From the NCBI RefSeq assembly GCF_001866055.1, contig NZ_MLQS01000031.1, forward strand, positions 281,032 through 328,214: DNA of 47,183 nucleotides, written 5' to 3'. Under the pieces are notes generated by a model, which was given only the letters and a program-made list of their open reading frames with translations, ran no database searches and was not told where the DNA came from. The translations under genes and the position numbers were made by a program. This document shows, piece after piece, positions 18,535 through 26,416 of the stretch. Every line of letters starts with the position of its first letter. Within the stretch, counting starts at the first letter, position 1. The DNA comes from Anaerobacillus alkalidiazotrophicus (GTDB taxonomy: Bacteria > Bacillota > Bacilli > Bacillales_H > Anaerobacillaceae).

Positions 18535-18704
18535 ATTTCACACCTCCCTTCGTTGTGTAAGTATGTTTATACCTACATATTACTCCAAGAGGTGAGATTT
18601 GAGCCCGTCTATACAAAAAATGGGTGAGTGTAATGGATTATACGAGGACTATTAAAAAAATTAATAGGCAAATTCCCATGGTAAAACTAATTTCATCATT
18701 AATT

Positions 18705-19559
18705 TTATTTATCTTTCTTATTAATTCCATTAGAGAGATAATATAGATACTGTACATATGATATGGAACAATTGTTATGATGTACAATAGGATGTTGCAT
18801 TTTGTAGGCTCTATGATTTGTTTGTTGACCTACCAAGTTGCCTAAATGGCTAAAAGAAGGCCTTGTCACTAAATTTGTCAAATAAGCTGATTGCTGACTG
18901 CCTGGTTTTCTATATTCATTAAGAATTTGAATGATTTGTTCCATAGTCCTTATGGAAAATCCATGTCCAAAAAATTTACCGTCGTTGAGAAGTACAGCAT
19001 TAAGGCCTCTAAACCACGGTGTATTTGGATGAAAGTCAGGATTATTAATATAAACAACATCACCGGGTAAAAAATGATTGGAATAAAATGTGATTATCCC
19101 AAGGTCAGGATCAGTATGCCAACTATAAAGATAAAGATTTTGAAACAGAGAATTAAATAAATAGCTACCAATACTATACAAAGTGGCACGGTAATAGAGG
19201 ATCACGGCAGCAGTTGCGCATTCAAATGCATAGAGTGAACTGTTCCTAAAAATGTCTAAAATTGCATCAGCAGGTTGCACATTAGGTCTTAACAAAAAAC
19301 CGCCTTCCATTGTTAATTGCCAGTACATGGGATTGCAGCTGGCATATTCAAAAGTTGTAAACTGAGCTTCACTCTGATTCATTTCATTTGCACTTTTAAT
19401 CATGTTTTTTCGTACTTTGATTTCAAACAAAAAGTCATCCTCGGAATAAAAAGAAAATAAGACGGGCGCATTAAACATATGTTGAATGATTGCTCTTTCA
19501 ATACTATCGAGTTTCCACTTTTCGTTAGGTTGAAACGGGGCCCCTGATATTTGTATCAT
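18705..19559 (-). CDS. tgl: Spore coat protein-glutamine gamma-glutamyltransferase (transglutaminase)
   Basis: Cross-links spore coat proteins through glutamyl-lysine bonds. The catalytic cysteine is in LYAFECATAAVILYY, with Tgl blocks EIKVRKNMI, FATFEYA-like TTFEYASCNPMYWQ, WHTDPDLGI, HFLPGDVVYINNPDFHP and FFGHGFSI (catalytic His). I choose the ATG at 19559: GGAGGA lies four bases upstream, and MIQISG matches the Tgl N-terminus, whereas the first ATG of the frame (19589) has no RBS. At 284 residues it is about 40 longer than B. subtilis Tgl, owing to a C-terminal tail rich in His and Asn. Confidence 0.93.
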   Translation of the reverse strand: MIQISGAPFQPNEKWKLDSIERAIIQHMFNAPVLFSFYSEDDFLFEIKVRKNMIKSANEMNQSEAQFTTFEYASCNPMYWQLTMEGGFLLRPNVQPADAILDIFRNSSLYAFECATAAVILYYRATLYSIGSYLFNSLFQNLYLYSWHTDPDLGIITFYSNHFLPGDVVYINNPDFHPNTPWFRGLNAVLLNDGKFFGHGFSIRTMEQIIQILNEYRKPGSQQSAYLTNLVTRPSFSHLGNLVGQQTNHRAYKMQHPIVHHNNCSISYVQYLYYLSNGINKKDK

Positions 19560-19715
19560 AAAATCCTCCATTCCTAACTTATTTTTCATCTGTATTAATA
19601 CTTATCGTATTCACATTCCGCTTTAAAAATGTTTTTCAAATATTTATAATGACTTTGAGTATTCAATTTCAGAGACGAACTGACATACTTTATTCAATAC
19701 ATAATACTTTTAGGA

Positions 19716-20576
19716 TTACACTCTAAATTGGGATAGGTTATTATTAATCCATGCAAACATTCTTTGAGTAGCTAATAAATGAATTGGCAACGGAAAATGA
19801 TGATCTAAGCTATGATAGCGATGAAACGATACATCTTTTTTATGTTGCAGTAATCTTTCAAATAATTCTTCTCCGTGATGAAAGGGGACTTGATGATCAT
19901 TTGTCCCATGTATAATGAGTGTAGGACAATGGATTTGCTTAGTCATCATGATTGGAGAACGACTATGATAAGGCTCCAGTTCTTTTTGTGGAGATGTTCC
20001 AATGACTCGTTTTAACATTCGCCTTAACTCAACTCTCTCTTTATAAATGCTAGCTAAACTTGCTACACCACTCCAAAGAATTAACTTGTTCGTATCTGGA
20101 ATTGCAATTGCTGTTTGTGTTGCATTTATTGCTCCTCGAGAAAACCCCATAATCGAAATTTGCTTTTTGTCAATAAATGGGAGAGTGCGAAGGAGATGAA
20201 AGGCTTCAATCGTATCGAAACGATCTGAGCCACCAAATTCATCACGTCCTTGTGAACCTTCGTTCCCACGGTAAGTTGGTGCAAAAACAATATAACCATG
20301 CGAGGCAAATTGTTCTAGCCATTCCATTTTCACTTTTCCATGGTTCCCAATGCCACCTCGGCAATACAAAAGGGCAGGTATTTTTATTGATTCTATTTGA
20401 TCTATTTGGTTTTGGAAGGAAAAAGAGAGCAGTTTGGGCATAGGTAGTTTAGCTGAAGGATACCTTCTATTTAAATATTTATAAATAATTTCAGTTGAAC
20501 AATTTACCCAATTTGGTATTGCTAAATAACCGTTTATTATGTAATTATCTACTAAATAACTAAGTTGAAAAATCAT
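19716..20576 (-). CDS. Alpha/beta hydrolase, prolyl-oligopeptidase-like
   Basis: 286 residues, cytoplasmic. The fold is marked by YCRGGIGNHGK (oxyanion region), FAPTYRGNEGSQGRDEFGG, the nucleophile elbow MGFSRGAINA, the acid in HGTNDHQVPF and the His in SLDHHFPLP. This arrangement is that of dipeptidyl/acylaminoacyl-peptidase-type S9 hydrolases without the beta-propeller domain. The substrate is unknown. It lies on the same strand as tgl, 156 bases upstream of it. Confidence 0.8.
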   Translation of the reverse strand: MIFQLSYLVDNYIINGYLAIPNWVNCSTEIIYKYLNRRYPSAKLPMPKLLSFSFQNQIDQIESIKIPALLYCRGGIGNHGKVKMEWLEQFASHGYIVFAPTYRGNEGSQGRDEFGGSDRFDTIEAFHLLRTLPFIDKKQISIMGFSRGAINATQTAIAIPDTNKLILWSGVASLASIYKERVELRRMLKRVIGTSPQKELEPYHSRSPIMMTKQIHCPTLIIHGTNDHQVPFHHGEELFERLLQHKKDVSFHRYHSLDHHFPLPIHLLATQRMFAWINNNLSQFRV

Positions 20577-21837
20577 CGTTATCGCCCTTAATATGTATGT
20601 AATTAGTCAATCTATTCCAAATTCTATTTTGGTTTAATGACGGAAAAAAACAAAGATGTAGCTGTTTGAACTGTTCTTCTCTAGTTATGATAGTATAACA
20701 AAAAAGCAGAGTTACCTAATAGGCGTATTTACGATTTTTGAAATACATTGCGACAATCCTACTACTTTAGAAGAGCGTTCACTAAGAAAACTGTTAGAAC
20801 CGTTTAAGTCATAGTAGGATTAGTATTAGCCGCGCATCGTATAACCATGTTTTTCCCACGCTCACCTAGGTTGGACTGTGACGATGTTAGCACTTTTAAT
20901 CAAAAATAATTAAAAAACAAAAGTATTTAGAACATACTACAGTTGGAATAAATTATGAACATAACGAAGAAAGAAGAGAGTTAGTTTAACTTAGAACTTT
21001 CTACAAATGTTCTATAGTATGACAAGAACTGTCATTGGTAACAGGAACTTTGCACATTACAACGATACTTGATTAAGTAGTTCTCTAATAAGGCAATTGC
21101 TTTTACGGTAATCGTCTTAAGTATTTGACGCATACTGTGCAGCAAGTTTTCCTTGCCAACTGGCCTCTTGGTTTATAAGTCATGCCCTTTCGGTTTTGAT
21201 AGTCTTTCAATCCTCCACTCAAAAATGATAATAGCCTAATTTTTTTCGTGAAAAGGTGTATATACACTTAATGTGAAAGGATGGATGGAAGTGTCTAAAA
21301 ATCAACAAACATCCCACAGTTTTGCGTTACTACGAATCCTCTTCGTAATCCAGCACTCTTGACAACGAAACGGTTGAATATTAGTGGATACATGAATTAT
21401 TCCTTGGGTCGGAGCTGACGATGTAGGGGGTGTATCCCAAAGAATATGCAGCAATATTCGCAAAAGTAAAGCATATAAAGCTGAACTAGCAAAATTATAA
21501 CCGATTTTGTTAGTCATTCTTTTCATATAGGGGTTTTATTTAGTTCCATCTTCTAATTGTATAGTTTATTTGTACCAAAAGTTGTACGGTAACAAGCCAA
21601 ATAAAAAAGTCGTTTCTTTAGCGTATAATATCCGCGTTTTGTCGGTAGGACCCCTATTTGAACATGAACAAGATGGAAATAATTAACAGAATTTTCGGAC
21701 TTACATATAAGTGATTAACCCTTAACATGGTAAAATCAATTTTATGGTGTATCGGTAATAAAGCTCTAGTATTATGACTAAAGTTATGCGAAAAGTAAAT
21801 ATCCGAGAACTTATTTATTATGTTAAGGGGGATTGGA
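20577..21837. other. 1.26-kb stretch without a recognisable gene
   Basis: Both strands are interrupted by frequent stops. The longest frame (minus, 21302-21526, 74 residues, with CQEC and a hydrophobic N-terminus) has no good RBS and no family I know; the plus strand at 21292 shows a competing short frame (SKNQQTSHSFALLRILF), so neither is convincing. The composition and the patch of basic-residue codons at about 21130-21230 on the minus strand suggest decayed genes. No promoter or RNA family is recognised. Confidence 0.4.
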
Positions 21838-22707
21838 ATGAAAGAGAAGGTCATTAGCATTAAAAGAGTACTAATAATAAACACGCTAGCTATTATCGTT
21901 GCTTCAGCAATTGCAATAATAGTTCATGCTATTGTGCCTGGCGATGTAAATGTAGAGGATTTTGATAGTATATTTGTAAAACTTTTTGGATTTCCTGTAG
22001 TAGCAGTTTCCTATTTTCTTTTACTGTTTTTACACTGTGTGATTGTTATGCGGTATTTTGGAAAACGGTCAAGTATGACAAAATTGCAAATTGGATTTCG
22101 TTTTGGGACAGTCTTTGCAGCCCTTTATTTGTTTGGAATGCAGGAAGTAGTTGTTGAGGCTTCGCCTTTTAATGAATGGGGATTAGCATTCGTGAATTAC
22201 CAATTTTTTATGGGTATAAGTGATGCAATACCTGCATTATTATTATGTGTTGTGACTGCTTACTTTACATTAAGTAACAAGAACACAACTAGCTCTTGGT
22301 ATTTATTAAACTTAATAGAAAAAATTAAAGTTGTTGCCCTAATTACAATTACTTTTTTAATAGCTAGGACAGTTGGATATGAAACAGGTGTGATTGGTAG
22401 TAACATTGATGCATTTCCTATTCCCACTTATTTATGGACAATTGTATTTGGAGTCGTGCTAGGATGTTGTTATACGGTTTTGTATCCTATTTTTGCTAGT
22501 GGCCAGAATAAATTTTTACTTTCTTATAAACTTGTTGTACTAACTATAGGAGTAAACTGGATAATATTTAACAGCTTTATAGGGTTAATTTTCAGTGGTG
22601 TTATGCACCAAATGCTTGTGCGAAGTGGTATAGATATTGCGGTATTCTTTTTTACCTCAATAATAATTCAGAAATACTTTCTAAAATCTGATATATGTGC
22701 TTCATGA
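21838..22707 (+). CDS. Unrecognised multi-pass membrane protein
   Basis: 289 residues with about seven or eight hydrophobic segments: near residues 10-32, 52-72, 85-105, 118-145, 160-178, 200-222, 232-255 and 262-282. Soluble loops are short, and there is no signal peptide beyond the first helix. I see no motif of a known transporter or enzyme family. The start ATG 21838 has AAGGGGGATT just upstream; an upstream TTG/ATG frame is less likely. It is isolated between the 1.26-kb barren stretch and a terminator at 22811. Confidence 0.65.
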   Translation: MKEKVISIKRVLIINTLAIIVASAIAIIVHAIVPGDVNVEDFDSIFVKLFGFPVVAVSYFLLLFLHCVIVMRYFGKRSSMTKLQIGFRFGTVFAALYLFGMQEVVVEASPFNEWGLAFVNYQFFMGISDAIPALLLCVVTAYFTLSNKNTTSSWYLLNLIEKIKVVALITITFLIARTVGYETGVIGSNIDAFPIPTYLWTIVFGVVLGCCYTVLYPIFASGQNKFLLSYKLVVLTIGVNWIIFNSFIGLIFSGVMHQMLVRSGIDIAVFFFTSIIIQKYFLKSDICAS

Positions 22708-22810
22708 GTGATGTAACATCTAAAAATCTAATTAATTACATTAGCATTGCATTAAATTAAAAAATGGACGGCGAGTGTATAAATTTTCACTAACTGATTG
22801 CAATACTGGA

Positions 22811-22840
22811 AAAGCGATCATCAACGATGGTGATCGCTTT
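22811..22840 (+). terminator. Terminator after the membrane protein gene
   Basis: AAAGCGATCA (22811-22820) pairs with TGATCGCTTT (22831-22840), followed by CTTTAT. Confidence 0.75.
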
Positions 22841-22961
22841 CTTTATAAAATTAAGAAGCAGGATAGGGAAGATGTTATTTGTTCATCGTCGCTTTTCCTA
22901 CCCCGTTATTGAGTAAAATAACATTACATTAATAATTAAATTGTGTGTGTTATTCAATTGC

Positions 22962-23197
22962 ATATTTATTATCATAGATTACATCATTTTATCTTAGAGC
23001 AAGAAAAAGCTGTGATTATAGCACTCGATTTTACGAAGTTTTTTGATACCCTTGATCATAAGAATTTGAAAGAAAATATAAAAGGCGTATTAGGTTCAGT
23101 TACATAGATTAGGAAGTAATCGATAAATACTTAATTGAAAAATATGGAGAACAACAATTAGAAAAATTGAGAAAACAGCACTCATTAATAAGAAGTG
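22962..23197 (+). pseudogene. Reverse transcriptase fragment
   Basis: The frame reads FILEQEKAVIIALDFTKFFD then TLDHKNLKENIKGVLG and stops. FFD-LDH after a D-F-K strand is RT domain 3, the first catalytic Asp region. After a frame change, RFSYID and EVIDKYLIEKYGEQQLEKL continue as the downstream part, with one stop and an internal deletion of about 20 residues. The ends, including the YxDD box, are missing. The form resembles defence or retron-like bacterial RTs more than the intron RT at 46459, but the piece is too short to assign. It abuts a recombinase remnant on the other strand at about 23200. Confidence 0.6.
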
Positions 23198-23199
23198 TA

Positions 23200-23614
23200 A
23201 AAGCTTCTAAAGTATCCTCTTGTGTTTTAACAGGTTTAAACCTTTCGTGAATGGGTTCTTCAACCCAACCTTCCATATAACAGTGGCGAAGAAATGCTCT
23301 CATCGTTCTAATTCGTATATTAGCAGTAACAGGAGATAAACCTTTGTCATGAAGTAAATACTAATAAATCCCCGAAAGAGCTCTAAATTAAGTTCCTCTA
23401 AAGGTAAGTCTCCGCCAGTGTACTCTAATAAATAATCAATAAGTTTGTGGTAATCGTTTAACGTAATTTCCGTTAACCCCTCAGTTTCTTTAAAAACCAT
23501 AAACTTGTTGAACATGCTACAAAGAGTTAATGAGTTGGACTCTGTTTTAAGTTGTCTTGGTGTTGTTTTACTCCTTGAGTATTTTCTAACCCTTTTTTGA
23601 TTATTTTTTTCCAT
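23200..23614 (-). pseudogene. Tyrosine recombinase N-terminal domain, frameshifted and truncated
   Basis: The minus strand encodes a SAM-like core-binding domain: FNKFMVFKETEGLTEITLND, YHKLIDYLLEYTGG, LELFRGFIS. A frameshift near 23360 moves to a frame reading LHDKGLSPVTANIRIRTMRA, FLRHCYMEGWVEEP and HERFKPVKTQED. The protein then stops being recognisable at about 23200, where the RT fragment begins. The whole catalytic domain (R-H-R-Y) is absent. The ATG side has AGGAGG upstream, so the gene start is intact. It lies next to the tRNA-Sec half, as an integrase gene would. Confidence 0.75.
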
Positions 23615-23771
23615 AAAAAAACCTCCTTATTTGCATAAAGGAGGATACAGGTTGAATATTTATGTAGACTAAGCCCAGTGGTCACTCCAAAAAGGTCTTC
23701 AAGGGTTTTGGCTAAACCTCGCATGAAACCTCTTGATACATAAAAAACCAACTAGCCAAAAAAACTTAAGT

Positions 23772-23834
23772 TGGCGGGACTGTGTGGGAATCGAACCCAC
23801 CGAAGATGGCACGCACCTCCCTAAGGTTTTGAAG
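23772..23834 (-). tRNA. 3' half of tRNA-Sec (attachment-site remnant)
   Basis: On the minus strand: anticodon loop CTTCAAA (anticodon TCA), the 3' anticodon strand ACCTT, a long variable arm GGAGGTG/CATCTTC with all seven bases pairing, T arm GTGGG-TTCGATT-CCCAC, an 8-base acceptor strand ACAGTCCC, G and CCA. That is exactly the 3' half of a bacterial selenocysteine tRNA. The 5' half is missing: the bases before the anticodon loop (GACAA) do not pair with ACCTT, and no matching acceptor strand is present. The break falls at the anticodon loop, the usual crossover point of tyrosine recombinases in tRNA genes. Confidence 0.85.
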
Positions 23835-24048
23835 TTGTCTATGGGTGGTTATTTACAGTATCCTATAGGACTGCAAAGTGCGCTGTAATAAGGTTTTGAT
23901 GTTTTATAGTGTTCTACAATATCTTTAAATTTTTTAAATCGGGCACCTAACTCGGCACCTTTTTAAATATATTTTCGTTCGATTTAGAAATGCTTATTAA
24001 ATGTAAAAGATAAAGTTTAAAATAACCTGAAAATAGTACAACTCTACT
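23835..24048. other. Gap beside the tRNA half, nothing coding seen
   Basis: 214 AT-rich bases between the tRNA-Sec half and the next recombinase fragment. It carries no RBS-linked frame. GGGCACCTAACTCGGCACC at about 23941 is a direct repeat of GGCACCTAACTC/CTCGGCACC type and might be a recombinase arm site. Confidence 0.35.
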
Positions 24049-24270
24049 ATGGAATTTGGTTCTGCGTTGTATCCTGCAAAGGCTTTCCGCCATACTTATA
24101 TTACTAATGCACTCCAGGAATATAGCTTTGAGAGAGTCTCTAAGGCGATTGGTCATAAAGAGTGGCGATCAACTTACTATTACTATGACAAATCAAATAA
24201 ACGATTATTAGAAAATACTTTACATTATAATCCACTAAGTAAAAAGGGAGCGATGGTTTATGACAATTAA
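24049..24270 (+). pseudogene. Tyrosine recombinase C-terminal fragment
   Basis: 73 codons carrying the second half of a catalytic domain: AKAFRHTYITNALQEY (the HxxR-type box, here F-RHT), VSKAIGHKEWRST and YYYYDKSNKRLLEN (His and nucleophile Tyr region). The N-terminal two thirds are missing, and the frame has no RBS of its own. It overlaps the start of the next recombinase by 11 bases, the tight arrangement seen in Tn554-type or recombinase-trio elements. Confidence 0.75.
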
Positions 24271-25095
24271 ATATCAAACCAATGTTGATTATCATTCATT
24301 ATGTAAAGAATTGGGTGTTACGATAGATGAACTCATTCAATTAGTAAAAAATAAGGATAAATTTACCGCAAGAAAATGTGAAAAGGTTTCATTTGTACAA
24401 CTAATTGACGAATATAGTCAAAATTTAAGAAAACTTCAATCATTAAATCGTAGAAGTGATAAGACGTTAGTAACCTACGTTAATATACTTGAAAGAGTAA
24501 AGTCTTTTGTAATTCAAAACTATAGAGAATTAAGTATAACTGATATAAATGAAGATCTAATATTTAAAATCTTAGAGAAAAGTACTCCAAGGAAAGGTGA
24601 TAAATTACCAATAAATACTATTAATAAATTATATGGCAATAATAAGAAGTCTTTTGGGTTTCGCGTATGAGAATGGATATATAGATAAGGATTTACGATA
24701 TAGATTTTTGTCCCAACCTAATTCCATATTGCCAAGGTATTTAAATGACATTCAGATCGAAAAAGTAATTAATGGTGCAGTACAAAAAACATATGGTTAT
24801 AGAAAGAGAGCAATAATTCTATTTTTATTGGGTACTGGTTGTAGAGTTAGTGAACTAACCAATCTAAAAGTAAAAGACTTTATGGTAGATGAAAACCTTA
24901 TTTTTATCCGGAAAGGTAAACGGAATAAAGAACGATATATTCCAATGTTTAAAGAAGTTAAAATAGCAATATTACATTATTTAAAAATTAGTGGTGTAAA
25001 ACAGTGGAATAAAGATATTCCAGGGTATCTCTTTTCACAAGACGAAGGGCTAATTAGAGAGAAAAAGGTACTTAACCATTGTTTTTTTAGACTTG
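24260..25095 (+). pseudogene. Tyrosine recombinase, frameshifted and lacking its C-terminus
   Basis: ATG 24260 with AAGGGAGCGATGG upstream. The first 125 residues form an N-terminal core-binding domain (FVQLIDEYSQNLRKLQSLNR, KTLVTYVNILERVKSFV). A one-base slip near 24635 breaks the frame. The second frame resumes with MAIIRSLLGFAYENGYIDKD and carries catalytic Arg in FLLGTGCRVSELTNLKVKDF and the beta-hairpin Lys in IRKGKRNKERYIPM. Homology ends near 25095, before HxxR and Tyr, where the DUF2621 gene begins on the other strand. Confidence 0.75.
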
Positions 25096-25500
25096 TAAAT
25101 ATTGACGATAAGCGGAACTATCGATATTTTTTTCTGTCAGTTTTTTGATCAAAAATTTATGGTCTCGTTTTGGTGTCGCCAAGCAATAACCTTTAATAAT
25201 CAAGTCCTTTGTAATAACGCTTGCTTTTTCCTCTAACGCTAATTCTCCAATTTTCCCTTTAATTTTATCGCGAGCAACATCTCTGAAAAGACTAGGAACA
25301 GGCTCGACTAATTCCTCTAAAAAGGCTTTCTCTTCAACCTCCCAAAGCTGTTTCGTTTGCTCAATAAAGTGCTCTTGCCAATCCAAAATCGATTTACCGT
25401 CTTCTTTTGGCATCTTTTTGAGAAATTTGCGGAACATGAAATAACCACCGATCGCCATTAACACAAAAATAAATACGGACCATAATACCATAAACCACAT
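25087..25500 (-). CDS. DUF2621 family membrane protein (YneK-like), start region shifted
   Basis: An N-terminal transmembrane helix (WFMVLWSVFIFVLMAIGGYF) is followed by MFRKFLKKMPKEDGKSILDW and a soluble helical domain ending KGYCLATPKRDHKFLIKKL, matching DUF2621. The function is unknown; the family neighbours ccdC in B. subtilis. The best start signal does not match the frame: GAGGTG (25528-25533) lies eight bases before ATG 25517-25519 (MPNQFF), but a run of seven A (25501-25507, T on the minus strand) puts that ATG one base out of frame. With six T the product would begin MPNQFFMWFMVL. I give the first in-frame ATG. It is a recent frameshift, a sequencing error, or a TTG start. Confidence 0.75.
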   Translation of the reverse strand: MWFMVLWSVFIFVLMAIGGYFMFRKFLKKMPKEDGKSILDWQEHFIEQTKQLWEVEEKAFLEELVEPVPSLFRDVARDKIKGKIGELALEEKASVITKDLIIKGYCLATPKRDHKFLIKKLTEKNIDSSAYRQYLQV

Positions 25501-25747
25501 AAAAAAACTGATTGGGCATCTCAATATCACCTCGAAGTAAAATCCATAACAAAAATATTGTAGCATAAAATTGTCAATCATTGTAGAAATTGTCCTTTGT
25601 TTGCAACTTGGAGACTAAATTTGTTAAATATGATGAGTTTGGAAGTCTTCATAATGGGTAAAGGTTTCTAGTCACTAGTTTCAATATACATATTTACTAA
25701 TATTTAACAATGTTGTAAAATTATCTATATAAGTTAACTCTGTTAAT

Positions 25748-25768
25748 TTAATGAATGTTGTTCATTAA
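25748..25768. promoter_or_regulatory. Probable TetR-family operator
   Basis: Perfect palindrome TTAATGAA-TGTTG-TTCATTAA, 20 bases before the regulator's ATG. Its position suggests autoregulation of the regulator/hydrolase operon. Confidence 0.65.
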
Positions 25769-25787
25769 TTGCTTTGGAGGTCAATGT

Positions 25788-26402
25788 ATGGGGATTAAAG
25801 ATCGAAGAAAACGTGAGGGAGTGATAATAAGGAAAAAAATTATCGAAGCAGCAACTGAGTTGTTTGCTCAAGCAGGCTATGAAAATGTTTCAATGCGAAA
25901 GATAGCTGCGAAAATAGAGTACTCCCCACCGACATTATATATTTATTTTAAAAATAAAAGAGAGATATTATTTGAATTGTTGAAACAAGGATATGCTTTA
26001 TTTTATGAGGCAATAAAAAGCACCTATGATCAGAATAAAGACAAAGACTTTCGAAACAAAATGCTTGAAACTTTACGAAGCTATGTGAAGTTCGGCGACG
26101 AAAATAAAGAATATTACAAACTAATGTTTATTCATAATATTGACGAGACGGAACAAGTTATTGGACGAGATAATGATCGTTATCGAGGCTTTGAGGTGCT
26201 AGTCATGTTAGTAAAAGAAGGAATCGCTGATGGGGTTATTAATAGGTCTGATCCGATACTCTTGAGTCAATCAATTTGGGCCGGATTACATGGAATTACA
26301 GCTTTATTGAACACGTTTGATAAATTTCCTTGGGTAGAAAAAGAACGAATCATTGATTTCCATTTGAACATGATCATAAATGGTGTTTCTAATAAAAAAT
26401 AG
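25788..26402 (+). CDS. TetR-family transcription regulator
   Basis: 204 residues. The N-terminal DNA-binding domain reads IIEAATELFAQAGYENVSMR then KIAAKIEYSPPTLYIYFKNK, the standard TetR helix-turn-helix. The C-terminal part (AGLHGITALLNTF) resembles the TetR_C_33 type WHGIHG dimer domain. I choose ATG 25788, seven bases after TGGAGG, over the upstream 25755 start, which falls inside the operator. The hydrolase gene follows after 14 bases and is probably its target. Confidence 0.88.
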   Translation: MGIKDRRKREGVIIRKKIIEAATELFAQAGYENVSMRKIAAKIEYSPPTLYIYFKNKREILFELLKQGYALFYEAIKSTYDQNKDKDFRNKMLETLRSYVKFGDENKEYYKLMFIHNIDETEQVIGRDNDRYRGFEVLVMLVKEGIADGVINRSDPILLSQSIWAGLHGITALLNTFDKFPWVEKERIIDFHLNMIINGVSNKK

Positions 26403-26416
26403 AGGAGATCAGGAGT

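Noticed and set aside
21302..21526. 74-residue minus-strand frame with CQEC
   Set aside because: No RBS, no recognised family, and a competing plus-strand frame in the same place; left as part of an unassigned stretch.
24049..24270. Small intact gene with RHT motif
   Set aside because: It is only the C-terminal catalytic part of a tyrosine recombinase, without RBS or N-terminal domain.
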